This document shows positions 27,655 to 36,450 of a stretch of 64,000 nucleotides of DNA, piece after piece. The stretch is from Nitrosovibrio sp. Nv4 (GTDB taxonomy: Bacteria; Pseudomonadota; Gammaproteobacteria; Burkholderiales; Nitrosomonadaceae): NCBI RefSeq assembly GCF_900215485.1, contig NZ_OCMZ01000002.1, forward strand, positions 124,001 to 188,000, given 5' to 3'. Numbering within the stretch: the stretch's first letter is position 1; the number at the start of each line of letters is the position of its first letter. A model generated the notes under the pieces. That model had not been told where the DNA came from. It searched no databases and saw nothing but the letters and a program-made list of their open reading frames with translations. Position numbers and translations under genes: made by a program.

Positions 27655-27797
27655 CCTAAATCCGGTAGTTGACTGCTCATTTTTGGGTTTTGCAATGATC
27701 CACAAAGACTTTTCGCATAACTTGACCTCCACCTCTTTGGTGAGCTCCGCTACGGGGCGGATCGCACACTCCACCCCGTCCAACTACCGGATTTAGG
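27655..27797. mobile_element. miniature inverted-repeat element (MITE-like)
   Basis: CCTAAATCCGGTAGTTG (27655-27671) and its exact complement (27781-27797) bound a 143-bp segment, a perfect 17-bp terminal inverted repeat. TGAA touches the left end (27651-27654) and recurs one base beyond the right end (27799-27802), a possible target duplication. The interior encodes no transposase. It ends five bases before the EamA transporter start codon. The family is not recognised. Confidence 0.6.
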
Positions 27798-27801
27798 CTG
27801 A

Positions 27802-28737
27802 ATGTTGATTAACGAGATCCCGAACAGGAAGAGAAAGGGAAAAATATCCGCGCCGATGCTGATGATTGCAGCGACGTTGCTCTTCGCGACCATGGGTATG
27901 TGTGTCAAGTTTGCCTCGTCGGAGTACAGTACCGGCGAAATCGTGTTCTACCGTGGCATCATAGGTGCGGCAATGATGCTGCTGCTGGCGCGTACGCGCG
28001 GCGTGGCGCTCCGCACTGATCTGCCATCGATGCATTTCTGGAGAAGCCTGATTGGCGTCAGTGCGCTTGGCCTATGGTTTTACGCCATAGGAGAGTTGCC
28101 GCTTTCAACTGCTGTGACGCTGAATTACATTTCCCCCATCTGGATGGCGGTGCTGCTCATCTGCAGTTCAGCCTTGCTCGGCAGGCGCGGCGTGGATGCC
28201 CGGTTGGCATGCACGGTACTCGTCGGTTTCGCTGGAGTGGTTTGCATGCTTCAACCCACTCTGAAGCATGATCAGCTATGGGCCGCTCTGATGGGCCTGT
28301 TGTCGGGTCTGCTTACCGCCTTGGCTTACCTGCAGGTGGCGGCACTTGGCCGAGTCGGTGAGCCGGAGGTCCGGATAGTATTTTATTTCTCGATTGCCAG
28401 CATCTCCGCTGGCGCCCTGGCAACATCACTTTTTAGCGAATGGCATGCCCATACCGCGCGAGGTCTGGGAATGCTTCTCGCCGTGGGTTTATTGGCAACC
28501 CTCGCACAGTTGCTGATGACACGTGCCTACGCAATTGGTCGCATACTCGTCAATGGGAGTCTTCAGTACCTGAGTATCGCCTGGTCCTATTTTTACGGAG
28601 TGCTGGTGTTTTATGACTCCGTCACAGAGTTGGCCCTACTCGGCATGGGCTTGATTGTGATAGCAGGCATCGCCGCAACGAGATTGCGCCAGTCTCTCGC
28701 ACCGGCCAACCACATCAATACGGCGCCGGGGCCATGA
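27802..28737 (+). CDS. EamA/DMT-family transporter
   Basis: A 311-residue drug/metabolite transporter with ten hydrophobic segments arranged as two EamA repeats (about residues 20-150 and 165-295), for example TLLFATMGMCVKFAS and GMGLIVIAGIAATRLR. Members export amino acids or other small metabolites; the substrate here is unknown. ATG 27802 lies just outside the inverted-repeat element and gives an 18-residue basic N-terminal extension (NRKRKGK) before helix 1. A start at ATG 27856 would be closer to family norms but has no good ribosome binding site. The element may therefore have replaced the native start region. Confidence 0.85.
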   Translation: MLINEIPNRKRKGKISAPMLMIAATLLFATMGMCVKFASSEYSTGEIVFYRGIIGAAMMLLLARTRGVALRTDLPSMHFWRSLIGVSALGLWFYAIGELPLSTAVTLNYISPIWMAVLLICSSALLGRRGVDARLACTVLVGFAGVVCMLQPTLKHDQLWAALMGLLSGLLTALAYLQVAALGRVGEPEVRIVFYFSIASISAGALATSLFSEWHAHTARGLGMLLAVGLLATLAQLLMTRAYAIGRILVNGSLQYLSIAWSYFYGVLVFYDSVTELALLGMGLIVIAGIAATRLRQSLAPANHINTAPGP

Positions 28738-28917
28738 ATGGGAGAACCAACAGGAGCAGACATTACCGGCGCATCGGAAATATCGGAATACTAAACTATG
28801 AACCCGCTATCCGAACCGCCGTTGAGGCGCGTTCTCCTCTGGGGACACTGAGTGTTAGTGTAAGCCGGCGTAGACCTGCCCAGTAAACCGGTTTCTGGTA
28901 TTAATTCACTTCCGGGT

Positions 28918-29589
28918 TTATTGCGCTTTTTGCCGCTTACCGCCATCATCAGCCAGTTCTTCGGGCAACCTGCATCTCGCATGGTAATCAATGGAGATGC
29001 TTGCTCGTGCTGCCTCGCATGCGTTATCGTAGGTTTTGCCATCGCAACCACAAACAGGTCTGAGTTCCTTGGTACAGATGCCGGGTATGGCCTTGCAGGT
29101 TCCTTGCGCCTCTTCGACTTTGCATTGACCTGCATCGACTTCACAGTATTGCGCGCTTGGGCATTCCGTTCCAAGAACGCCGCCGCAGTCCAATGGTTTG
29201 ACTGGCTCTATTTCCTCACAGCGTTCCGTAAGCTCCACTTTGAGAAAAGTCCCGGCTCTCGGACGAATAGAACGCAGTTGATCGACAAAGTCGTAAAATT
29301 TGTTCGGTGTCGAATTAACGCCTGCTTCCGCGCAGGCTGACAAGCCGAACCTGGTTGAGGCAGATTCACCCACTCTGGGATTATAGACGTCGAATATGTC
29401 GACTATATCAGAGGCAATGGCGTTTCCAACAGTTTCGCGAACCAGTTGCAAGGCTGCGTTATCCATGCTGCCATTAGTGCTGCCCAGCCTAATATTAACA
29501 GCACGGCTTGCAATACCGTTTTCCGCAAACGAAGATACGTTTAGAGCGAGACTTGATCCGATCAGAAAAACATAAATTAATGGCTTCAT
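28918..29589 (-). CDS. secreted protein with Kazal-type domain
   Basis: A 223-residue protein with a signal peptide (MKPLIYVFLIGSSLALNVS, cleavage near SSFAE). The N-terminal domain (about 25-125) is of unknown type, and a cysteine-rich C-terminal half follows. That half ends in a Kazal/follistatin-like module, RPVCGCDGKTYDNACEAA (about 175-192), with a preceding Cys-rich stretch (CPSAQYCEVDAGQC). Kazal modules inhibit serine proteases. Bacterial examples are extracytoplasmic and poorly studied. The tail is basic (KRQKAQ). There is no operon partner and the ribosome binding site is weak. Confidence 0.75.
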   Translation of the reverse strand: MKPLIYVFLIGSSLALNVSSFAENGIASRAVNIRLGSTNGSMDNAALQLVRETVGNAIASDIVDIFDVYNPRVGESASTRFGLSACAEAGVNSTPNKFYDFVDQLRSIRPRAGTFLKVELTERCEEIEPVKPLDCGGVLGTECPSAQYCEVDAGQCKVEEAQGTCKAIPGICTKELRPVCGCDGKTYDNACEAARASISIDYHARCRLPEELADDGGKRQKAQ

Positions 29590-29714
29590 TTTTCTTGATC
29601 ATATAGGGAGGGCGCGGAAAACGGATACAAGCGGGCTGCGAGCATTTTTATTGCAGGATTGCCGTGGCAATTCGGGATATCCCTCCGAATCGCCGCGGCA
29701 ACTTATCCATCAGG

Positions 29715-30101
29715 TCAATTGGGTCCGATAGGCCCGCCTTGCTCGTACATCGGGTCCTTAAGCGGCTTTCCTTCTTTATCCACGGGAAAGTCCGGTACAT
29801 GGGGATCTTTGCTAGGTGATGCCGGGTCTTGAGCCCGCTCCAGCCGTTTCTGCTGATCTATATATCCGGTATCCACTGGGTCTTCGAGGATGTCATATGG
29901 GAAGGGACCCTCGTCAGGTTTTTTTTGGCCGGCAGAGCCGTTTTGGCCGGCGGTTCCGCTTTGCCCCGCAGAACTACCCTGACCGGAAGTGTTATCACCA
30001 TACTGGGCATAGGCCACACCCGCCACGCTAAAGATCGCAGTGCTGGCCAAGGCTAGTATCGACGCCAGCGGCTGTTTAATTGACATAGAAAGTAATTTCA
30101 T
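29715..30101 (-). CDS. secreted Gly/Ser/Gln-rich protein, unknown function
   Basis: A 128-residue ORF with a strong start (AAGGAAC before ATG 30101) and a signal peptide (residues 1 to about 32, ending GVAYAQ). A low-complexity GQSGTAGQNGSAGQ stretch and a proline/aspartate-rich tail follow. No domain is recognised. A palindrome 22 bases upstream of the start is shared with the next secreted gene (30494-30829), whose signal peptide is similar, so the two may be co-regulated or paralogous. Confidence 0.65.
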   Translation of the reverse strand: MKLLSMSIKQPLASILALASTAIFSVAGVAYAQYGDNTSGQGSSAGQSGTAGQNGSAGQKKPDEGPFPYDILEDPVDTGYIDQQKRLERAQDPASPSKDPHVPDFPVDKEGKPLKDPMYEQGGPIGPN

Positions 30102-30493
30102 GGCTGTTCCTTCTTATTGATCCAGCGATATTGCTGTGTTGGAAAGATTACGTTTCGCTTCACGGCCTTTCCGTGCGGTAACACACGAAGATTACTCGTC
30201 AGCGGTGAACGCCTCAATTCATGTTAATTGAAAGCGAATGGAAACAGAGCGCTTTGCGCCGCCGGACTTTAAAGGCTGATTTACCGCAATTCGGGCGAGC
30301 TTGCGTTCCGCGTTCTGCTTTCCGGGGTTCCCGTCAAATGTTGCGGGTCACGCGAGGGGTTGCTCATCCGTGGGGGCGCTCAGCCCCTGCTTCTAGCATC
30401 CCGCTTCGGGATTGCGTTGCCCACATCCTTGTCTTTCTCGGTATCATGCCGCTAACCAGTTCCACCCCTGCCCGGAACTTATTAAAAATCCCT
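30102..30493. other. intergenic region with a leader palindrome
   Basis: 392 bases between two secreted-protein genes. CAGCGA-TA-TTGCTG (30123-30136) is a near-perfect palindrome close to the start of the downstream gene. The rest shows no gene or clear promoter. Confidence 0.4.
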
Positions 30494-30829
30494 TTAATAT
30501 CTACCTTTGAGCTTGGGACCGGTGCCGTCGTTACCCGTCCAGTCGTACATGCCGCTATCGAGATCGCGGCTGTATCCCTGATAAGGGTCGCCATACCCTT
30601 CACCGCTTGACCCATCGGTTCGGTCATCGCGTCTACGTTGGTCGGTTCCGCTGGTGCCATAATCGGAACCCCCTGATGTGCCTGGATATTGCGTGGAATC
30701 ACCGGGTTTCTGCATGCCATCGTCCTTATCCGAATCATAACCCTGGGCATGTACCGCGCCTGCCGCGCTGAATACCAATGCGCTAGCCAATGCCAACGAT
30801 TTTGCGGTTAAAATTGAAGAGAATTTCAT
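30494..30829 (-). CDS. secreted Asp/Gly-rich protein, unknown function
   Basis: A 111-residue ORF starting at ATG 30829 behind AAAGGAG. A signal peptide (residues 1 to about 29, ending GAVHAQ) is followed by a hydrophilic, disordered-looking body rich in Asp, Gly, Ser and Tyr (SDKDDGMQKPGDSTQ) and the basic end KLKGRY. It resembles the neighbouring 128-residue protein in signal peptide and leader DNA but not in the mature part. Function unknown. Confidence 0.65.
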   Translation of the reverse strand: MKFSSILTAKSLALASALVFSAAGAVHAQGYDSDKDDGMQKPGDSTQYPGTSGGSDYGTSGTDQRRRDDRTDGSSGEGYGDPYQGYSRDLDSGMYDWTGNDGTGPKLKGRY

Positions 30830-30852
30830 GACCGCTCCTTTTTTTGTTGACC

Positions 30853-30866
30853 CAGCAACATTGCTG
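30853..30866. promoter_or_regulatory. palindrome CAGCAA-CA-TTGCTG
   Basis: A perfect 6-2-6 inverted repeat 24 bases upstream of the 30829 start codon. A near copy (CAGCGA-TA-TTGCTG) lies at 30123-30136, 22 bases upstream of the other secreted gene. It would lie in the mRNA leader, as an operator or a small RNA hairpin. Confidence 0.5.
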
Positions 30867-30942
30867 TGGCAACGATGATAGGGAGCGTTTCTCCATGGTT
30901 CAGTACGCTATCGCACGAATGCGATATCATGCGGCCGGCGGG

Positions 30943-31340
30943 GGTCCATCTGGCGAAAATCGTCAAACCACGTTTGCGGCGGAGGTTACGCACAAGTCAG
31001 CTGGTTTGTTACGGGCGAGAGGGCTATTTACCGAAAGGACCGTGGCGCCTTTGGTAAACCAAAGCCAATCAGCAAGTGGGGCGCGCTGGAGCTGGCCGCA
31101 CGTTACGATGTAGCGGAGAATATGGACCAGAGCCTGGATGCGGGCCCATGCCGGACGGGTACATCCAAATGTGAGGTTCAGATCATCACGCTGGGTGCCA
31201 ACTGGTATGTCCGGAAAGGCTTGCGCTTCATGCTCAACTATTATTTGACCGAGGCTGCAATAGGCAATGCAGGTCCCGGCATGCGGAATCGCAAGGATAA
31301 TCCGTCCGTAATTTCCTTCCGAACCCAGTTGAGTTTTTAA
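30943..31340 (+). pseudogene. 3' fragment of a phosphate-selective porin (OprO/OprP-like)
   Basis: Only the C-terminal barrel strands survive. An open frame from about 30984 encodes GYAQVSWFVTGERAIYRK, GAFGKPKPISKWGALELAARYD and LGANWYVRKGLRFMLNYYL, ending FRTQLSF at 31340. These are the conserved last strands of the porin O/P family. Just upstream another frame (from about 30943, GPSGENRQTTFAAE) seems to continue the homology, implying a frameshift near 30984. No start codon or signal peptide remains. The 5' part was lost at or before the secreted-protein gene. Confidence 0.7.
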
Positions 31341-31409
31341 ACCGTGGCGAGAAGCGTCCCGATTTTGCCAGTTCCTGGCGCAAAACGGCAGGATTGATAC
31401 GTTGTTGCG

Positions 31410-31976
31410 CTACATACGTTCGATATATTCGCCGCTGTCGGTATTGATCTTGATCTTTTCACCTTGCAGAACGAAGGGCGGCACCATGACGACAAGCCCT
31501 GTCTCCATCTTGGCCGGTTTGTAGGAACTGGTGGCGGTGGCACCTTTGAGGTTGGGTTCGGTGTCAGTGATGGTCAGCACTACGCTGGCGGGTAGCTGCA
31601 CGCCGATTGCACGATCATTATGGAAATTGACCTGTACATCGGTGTTCGGCAACAAGTATTCATACTGACCCTCAAGGAATTCCTGCGACAGGCTCAGTTG
31701 CTCATAGTTTTCCTTATCCATGAAGATATAATTGTCACCCTCCTGGTAGAGAAAAGTCATATCCCGCGGCTCGACGAAAGCGCGTTCCACTTTATCTTCG
31801 GTACGGATGCGCTGGTTGGTTTTGGTGCCTGCTTCGATATCCTTCATCTCTACCTGCATGAATGCCCCGCCTCGGCCGCCTACATGGACGTGGTAACATT
31901 TCAGCACGCGCCAAATACGCTTGTCCCATTCGATAAGGTTGCCGACGCGGATTTCGGTTGCAAGAACTTTGGCCAT
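31410..31976 (-). CDS. efp: translation elongation factor P, Arg-loop variant
   Basis: A 188-residue EF-P that rescues ribosomes stalled at polyproline. It has a KOW-like N-domain followed by two OB domains (about 65-188), ending TDSGEYIERM. The loop that carries the modified Lys34 in E. coli reads VGGRGGAF here, with Arg at residue 35 in place of Lys. I choose ATG 31976 (MAKVLATE); ATG 31979 or 31988 would add up to four residues. It diverges from the uracil glycosylase gene with only about ten bases between the starts. Confidence 0.93.
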   Translation of the reverse strand: MAKVLATEIRVGNLIEWDKRIWRVLKCYHVHVGGRGGAFMQVEMKDIEAGTKTNQRIRTEDKVERAFVEPRDMTFLYQEGDNYIFMDKENYEQLSLSQEFLEGQYEYLLPNTDVQVNFHNDRAIGVQLPASVVLTITDTEPNLKGATATSSYKPAKMETGLVVMVPPFVLQGEKIKINTDSGEYIERM

Positions 31977-31986
31977 CATTTTTCCC

Positions 31987-32721
31987 ATGGATCAAGAAGC
32001 GCGCATCTTACTACAAAAAGCTATCGATAATCCCATGCAATCAAGGTTCTCGGCGGATTGCCGCCAATGCCCGCGCCTGGCCGGGTTTCTGGATGAGGTG
32101 AAAACCCGCTATCCTGATTATTACGCCCGTCCCGTACCGTCTTTTGGTGATCCGGCGCCCAAGCTCCTCATTATCGGCCTGGCGCCGGGCATGCATGGCG
32201 CAAACCGCACCGGCAGACCTTTTACCGGCGATTTTGCGGGTATTTTACTATACCGGACACTCCATAAATTTGGTTTTGCCAGCCATGAAGGCTCTGCTTC
32301 CCCCGAAGACAATTTACAGCTCATGCAATGCCGCATTACCAACGCGGTCAAATGCCTGCCGCCGGAAAACAAGCCGGAGCCCAGTGAGATCCGGCAATGT
32401 AACGGATATCTCTCGGCGGAGATTGCTGACTTTATAAATGGAGGAGGTAGCGCATTACTCGCTCTCGGCGCTATCGCTCATCAGGCGGCGCTTATGGCAC
32501 TCGAGCTCAAGCACAGGGATTATCGTTTTGGCCATGGCGCTGTTCATGCCTTGCCCGCCGGTTTGACATCTGGCTTGAAACTCACCGGTTTGACGTTATA
32601 TGACAGCTACCATTGCAGCCGTTACAATACTCAAACTAGACGCCTGACCACGGACATGTTCGAGCAGGTATTTGCCAAAATTTGTACTGATTTGGCTTTT
32701 CATCAGAAAACTGGAGATTAA
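31987..32721 (+). CDS. uracil-DNA glycosylase, family 5 (UDGb)
   Basis: A 244-residue Fe-S uracil-DNA glycosylase-fold enzyme. An N-terminal CRQCPRL (about 24-30) supplies cluster cysteines. GLAPGMHGANRTGRPFTGD (about 63-81) is the family 5 active-site block, where the first Asp of other UDGs is absent. SYHCSRYNTQTRRLT (about 207-221) is the distal His/Arg block. Such enzymes remove uracil, hypoxanthine and other deaminated bases. The start at ATG 31987 avoids overlap with efp, although the frame stays open back to 31921. It is closely followed by the tautomerase and uvrC genes. Confidence 0.85.
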   Translation: MDQEARILLQKAIDNPMQSRFSADCRQCPRLAGFLDEVKTRYPDYYARPVPSFGDPAPKLLIIGLAPGMHGANRTGRPFTGDFAGILLYRTLHKFGFASHEGSASPEDNLQLMQCRITNAVKCLPPENKPEPSEIRQCNGYLSAEIADFINGGGSALLALGAIAHQAALMALELKHRDYRFGHGAVHALPAGLTSGLKLTGLTLYDSYHCSRYNTQTRRLTTDMFEQVFAKICTDLAFHQKTGD

Positions 32722-32724
32722 CCC

Positions 32725-32913
32725 ATGCCCTACGTCAATATCCGCATTGCGGGTTCGCTCAGCCGCGAGCAGAAGAAGCAGATTGCCCAGGAAATTACCG
32801 ATACGCTGGAGCGTGTCGCAAACAAGCCGAAGTCCTATACCTATATCGCTTTTGATGAGCTGCCCCACGAAAGCTGGGCCATAGGAGGGACTCTGCTGGG
32901 CAAGGAGGACTGA
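32725..32913 (+). CDS. 4-oxalocrotonate tautomerase family enzyme
   Basis: A 62-residue tautomerase with Met followed by Pro ([10 protein letters not shown]). After Met removal the N-terminal Pro is the catalytic base. It forms hexamers of beta-alpha-beta units; the physiological substrate is unknown. It lies three bases after the UDGb gene and five before uvrC, so the three form an operon. It is not linked to aromatic degradation genes here. Confidence 0.85.
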   Translation: MPYVNIRIAGSLSREQKKQIAQEITDTLERVANKPKSYTYIAFDELPHESWAIGGTLLGKED

Positions 32914-32918
32914 GCGCC

Positions 32919-34739
32919 TTGCTGGCAGAATCTGCTTTCGACGCCAAAGCATTCTGCTCCAGCCTGCCTTCCCAGCCAGGCGTTTATCGCATGATGAACT
33001 CGGCGGGCCAGGTGATCTATGTCGGCAAGGCGATTGATCTCAGAAAGCGGGTTTCTTCTTATTTCCAGAAAAACGGTCTGGGCCCTCGAACCAAGTTAAT
33101 GGTATCGCAAATCGCCGGCGTCGAAACCACGGTTACCCGCTCTGAAGCAGAGGCGCTGTTACTCGAAAACAACTTAATAAAGACTTTAACTCCTCGCTAT
33201 AACATACTGTTTAGAGATGACAAGTCTTACCCGTATGTTCTGCTGAGCGGCCATCGCTTTCCCCGCCTTGGGTTTTATCGCGGCCCACTGGACAAGAAGC
33301 ATCATTACTTCGGTCCTTTTCCCAATGCGGGGATGGTAAGAGAGAGCATACAACTGCTGCAAAAGGTGTTTCGAATTCGTACGTGCGAAGACAGCGTATT
33401 CAGCAATCGTACCCGGCCTTGCCTGCTTTATCAGATCAAGCGTTGCAGCGGCCCGTGTGTCGATCTGATCACGGCGGAAGCCTACCGGGAAGATGTGAGA
33501 GATGCTCAGCTTTTTTTGCAGGGCAAGCAAACCGAGGTGCTGGAAAGCATTGGCAGAAAAATGCGGGTGGCTGCGAATTCTCAGGAGTATGAGCAAGCGG
33601 CATTGTTTCGCGACCAGATTCAGTCACTACGTAAAATCCGCGAAAAACAGTTCGTGGATAGCGGCAAGGCCCTGGACGCCGACGTAGTTGCCTGCGTTAC
33701 CGAGAATAACGGTGGCGGAAGAGTCTGCGTCAACCTTGCCATGGTCAGGGGAGGGCGTCATTTGGGGGACAAGAGTTTTTTTCCGCAAAACGCGGAAGGC
33801 TATGATCCACCCCAGGTGATGGAGGCTTTTCTGACCCAGCATTATCTCAATCGCAGCGCGCCGAATCTCATCATCGTCGGGGAAAAAATCAAGCGGGACA
33901 CACTTCAGGCTTTGCTCGCCGAACAATCGGGCCATAAGGTTGTTATCAATGCCAATCCCATTGGGGATCGCCGCATGTGGCTGGATATGGCGACCGAGAA
34001 TGCGCGGCTTGCACTGGAACAGATGCTGAGCCGACAGGCCAGCCAGGAGGAACGGCTGCAGGCTTTGCAGCAAGCTCTGGAAATGACGGGACTTGGCCGG
34101 ATCGAGTGTTTTGACATCAGTCATACGCTAGGTGAAGCTACCATCGCATCCTGCGTGGTTTATGACAACTTCGCCATGCGTAACAGTGAATACCGCCGCT
34201 ACAATATTACCGGCATTACACCCGGCGATGATTATGCTGCAATGCGTGACGTCCTTTCGCGGCGCTACTACAAAGTTGCCGAGGGCGAGGGAAGCCTTCC
34301 CGATCTGATTCTGATTGATGGTGGCAGGGGGCAGGTAAATGCTGCTCATGAAGTGTTGGTCGAGCTCGGATTGAATGACGCGAATCTGTTAGGCGTTGCC
34401 AAAGGTGAGGAGCGCAAGCCCGGCCTGGAACAATTGATTTTCCCGGGGGTGGAAAAGCCGTTACAATTGTCGAGGGACCATCCAGGGCTGCATCTGATTC
34501 AGCAGATTCGAGATGAAGCCCATCGATTCGCCATTTATGGCCATCGTGCCAAACTTGGAAAATCGCGCACCAGTTCAAGTCTGGAGCAAATTGGGGGTAT
34601 CGGCGCGAAGCGCCGTCAAAGCCTCCTGGCGAGGTTTGGGGGACTGAAAGGCGTACAGACTGCCAGTATTGAAGAATTGCAGCAGGCTGATGGGATTAGC
34701 CGTGCGCTGGCGGAGAAAATTTACAGGGAATTACACTGA
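32919..34739 (+). CDS. uvrC: UvrC: excinuclease ABC subunit C
   Basis: A 606-residue nucleotide excision repair nuclease. It has an N-terminal GIY-YIG domain ([19 protein letters not shown], about residues 20-38), a UVR motif (about 205-240, [12 protein letters not shown]) and an RNase H-like endonuclease domain with [12 protein letters not shown] (about 395). Tandem HhH motifs lie at the C-terminus ([13 protein letters not shown]). The start is TTG 32919 behind AAGGAGG, ten bases upstream. It acts with UvrAB to incise both sides of bulky lesions. The length is normal. Confidence 0.96.
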   Translation: MLAESAFDAKAFCSSLPSQPGVYRMMNSAGQVIYVGKAIDLRKRVSSYFQKNGLGPRTKLMVSQIAGVETTVTRSEAEALLLENNLIKTLTPRYNILFRDDKSYPYVLLSGHRFPRLGFYRGPLDKKHHYFGPFPNAGMVRESIQLLQKVFRIRTCEDSVFSNRTRPCLLYQIKRCSGPCVDLITAEAYREDVRDAQLFLQGKQTEVLESIGRKMRVAANSQEYEQAALFRDQIQSLRKIREKQFVDSGKALDADVVACVTENNGGGRVCVNLAMVRGGRHLGDKSFFPQNAEGYDPPQVMEAFLTQHYLNRSAPNLIIVGEKIKRDTLQALLAEQSGHKVVINANPIGDRRMWLDMATENARLALEQMLSRQASQEERLQALQQALEMTGLGRIECFDISHTLGEATIASCVVYDNFAMRNSEYRRYNITGITPGDDYAAMRDVLSRRYYKVAEGEGSLPDLILIDGGRGQVNAAHEVLVELGLNDANLLGVAKGEERKPGLEQLIFPGVEKPLQLSRDHPGLHLIQQIRDEAHRFAIYGHRAKLGKSRTSSSLEQIGGIGAKRRQSLLARFGGLKGVQTASIEELQQADGISRALAEKIYRELH

Positions 34740-34962
34740 TTGGATGCACTTGTTGCACTTTCAGAAATGAAGTCTCGGGCAGGCTTTATCGCGGCTCAGG
34801 TACGAACGAGAACGCTGGAGCCATGTGGCGGGGCGGAGATGAAAGGGAATATTGTTTAAGTACGAGGAAGTACCCGGAAAAGGCAGGAGAGGCAGGGCAA
34901 ACCGGCGATCCGAAGCGGAGGCTCGCACTTATTTGACTATCTTTGGTGGCATATTCTGATTT

Positions 34963-35535
34963 ATGCCTTTTAACCTGCCCAACGTGCTTACCTGGATGCG
35001 CATACTTGCGATCCCGCTCTTTGTAGGTATTTTCTATTTTCCACCCACCTGGTTGTCTCAATCCGAGCAGAACCTGATCGCTACGGTTATCTTTACCGTT
35101 GCCGCCATCACCGATTGGCTGGATGGTTATCTTGCGAGAGCACTTCATCAGACCTCGGCTTTCGGCGCGTTTCTTGATCCTGTCGCCGACAAGCTGATGG
35201 TGGCCGCGGCGTTGATCGTGCTGGTCTACTTGAGCCGACTTGACGCATTGATTGCCTTCATTATCATAGGTCGTGAAATCACCATTTCAGCCTTACGTGA
35301 ATGGATGGCGCAAATCGGCAAAGGAAAAAATCTGGCAGTTTCCTTTCTGGGGAAACTGAAAACTACCTCGCAAATGGCTGCCATTCCGCTGCTGCTGTAT
35401 CACGAGAAAATAGGTGAAAACTTCAATGCGCAGGAAGTGGGAACGTGGCTGATTTATCTGGCAGCAATACTGACCCTATGGTCGATGGCATACTACCTTA
35501 AAGTCGCAATCCCGCAAGGGGTGAAGCACGGCTGA
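34963..35535 (+). CDS. pgsA: PgsA: CDP-diacylglycerol-glycerol-3-phosphate phosphatidyltransferase
   Basis: A 190-residue inner-membrane enzyme of phosphatidylglycerol synthesis. The CDP-alcohol phosphotransferase motif is complete: DWLDGYLAR, then GAFLDPVADK (about residues 47-71), holding the four metal-binding Asp. Four to five further hydrophobic helices follow. It lies 220 bases after uvrC in the same direction and directly before tRNA-Gly, the common uvrC-pgsA-tRNA-Gly order of proteobacteria. Confidence 0.96.
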   Translation: MPFNLPNVLTWMRILAIPLFVGIFYFPPTWLSQSEQNLIATVIFTVAAITDWLDGYLARALHQTSAFGAFLDPVADKLMVAAALIVLVYLSRLDALIAFIIIGREITISALREWMAQIGKGKNLAVSFLGKLKTTSQMAAIPLLLYHEKIGENFNAQEVGTWLIYLAAILTLWSMAYYLKVAIPQGVKHG

Positions 35536-35560
35536 AAACGGTTTTAAATCTTTGCCTTTC

Positions 35561-35588
35561 TTGACAAAGATAGCAGCATCCTTATAAT
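35561..35588 (+). promoter_or_regulatory. consensus sigma70 promoter of tRNA-Gly
   Basis: TTGACA (35561-35566), a 16-base spacer and TATAAT (35583-35588), both boxes perfect. Transcription would start near 35595, ten bases before the tRNA. Confidence 0.85.
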
Positions 35589-35604
35589 GCCAGATTGTTT
35601 TTTT

Positions 35605-35679
35605 GCGGGAATAGCTCAGTGGTAGAGCACAACCTTGCCAAGGTTGGGGTCGCGAGTTCGAGCCTCGTTTCCCGCTCCA
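35605..35679 (+). tRNA. tRNA-Gly (GCC)
   Basis: The acceptor stem GCGGGAA/TTCCCGC is followed by TCCA, so CCA is encoded. The anticodon loop contains CCTT-GCC-AAGG, giving anticodon GCC. The D and T arms (GAGTTCGAGCCTC) are normal. Confidence 0.95.
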
Positions 35680-35817
35680 GTTATTGGGAAAATGGATCCG
35701 TTTGCATGAGGCCATTGTTCGCAGATTATGCGCCTCTGCTGAAATCCGTTTTCCCTTTTTAGTTTTTGCTATTGCATTGCAACGGTGCGATGCGACCTAT
35801 TGAGGTTGCTCAGTATT

Positions 35818-35891
35818 GGCGGGGTGGCAGAGTGGTTATGCAGCGGCCTGCAAAGCCGTGGACGCCGGTTCGATTCCGACCCCCGCCTCCA
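35818..35891 (+). tRNA. tRNA-Cys (GCA)
   Basis: The acceptor stem GGCGGGG/CCCCGCC is followed by discriminator T and encoded CCA. Anticodon GCA lies in GGCCT-GCA-AAGCC. A tyrosine integrase remnant ends 68 bases downstream on the opposite strand, so the 3' end of this tRNA was probably an attachment site. Confidence 0.95.
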
Positions 35892-35958
35892 ATATTCATG
35901 CGGTTCTTGAGTGGTTCCACGGTTATTTTTACCGTACTGTACCGCAAATATACGGCAG

Positions 35959-36450
35959 TCATCCGAACACTTTTTTGACTGCATTTTGTTTTTGCTCATC
36001 CGCAAAGTGAGCATATCGCTTGGTTGACGCCAGTGATTTGTGGCGCAGCAGTTTACCAGTAAGGTACAAGTCCACTCCATTCTGCACCAACCATGATCCG
36101 TAAGCGTGACGGAGATCATGGAACCTCAGGTCATCTCTGCCAGTGCGCGCTTGAAATACCGAGAGATCATGCGGTGACTGATCCCGATTGGTAGTGACCC
36201 GAGCGACAACTGGAGATTCCCGGGTAATGGTACAGTCTCTATGTTCACTCCAGCTTTCTGCTCGAACGCCAGCCACAAGTGATCTTTCTTAACGTGCTCT
36301 GGCCTCAGTCGCTGAATCTCTTCCGCGCGTAATCCACAATAGGCCGCTAGCCGTATAGCAGTTTTGCTATGTTCATTTGGGCAGGCATCAAGGATTGCAT
36401 TGAGTTCGATCTGCGACAACAGGGGAACTCGTCCTTCTGTTTCCTTCAGC
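35959..36450 (-). pseudogene. decayed tyrosine-recombinase integrase
   Basis: Two overlapping frames together encode the catalytic domain of a phage-type integrase. The upstream frame (to about 36450) has EGRVPLLSQIE and GLRAEEIQRLRPEHV (first catalytic Arg). The downstream frame (from about 36150) has LRFHDLRHAYGSW (His-x-x-Arg), LLRHKSLAS (His) and TKRYAHF (Tyr nucleophile). A one-base frameshift near 36150 separates them, and the N-terminal DNA-binding domain is gone (stop codons upstream of 36450). It points towards tRNA-Cys, typical of a tRNA-integrated element. Confidence 0.85.

Noticed and set aside
27550-27783. 77-codon minus-strand frame across the inverted-repeat element
   Set aside because: It is created by the element itself and has no start signal or recognisable domain.
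35769-36119. 116-codon minus-strand frame covering tRNA-Cys
   Set aside because: It is antisense to the tRNA and shadows the integrase remnant in another frame.
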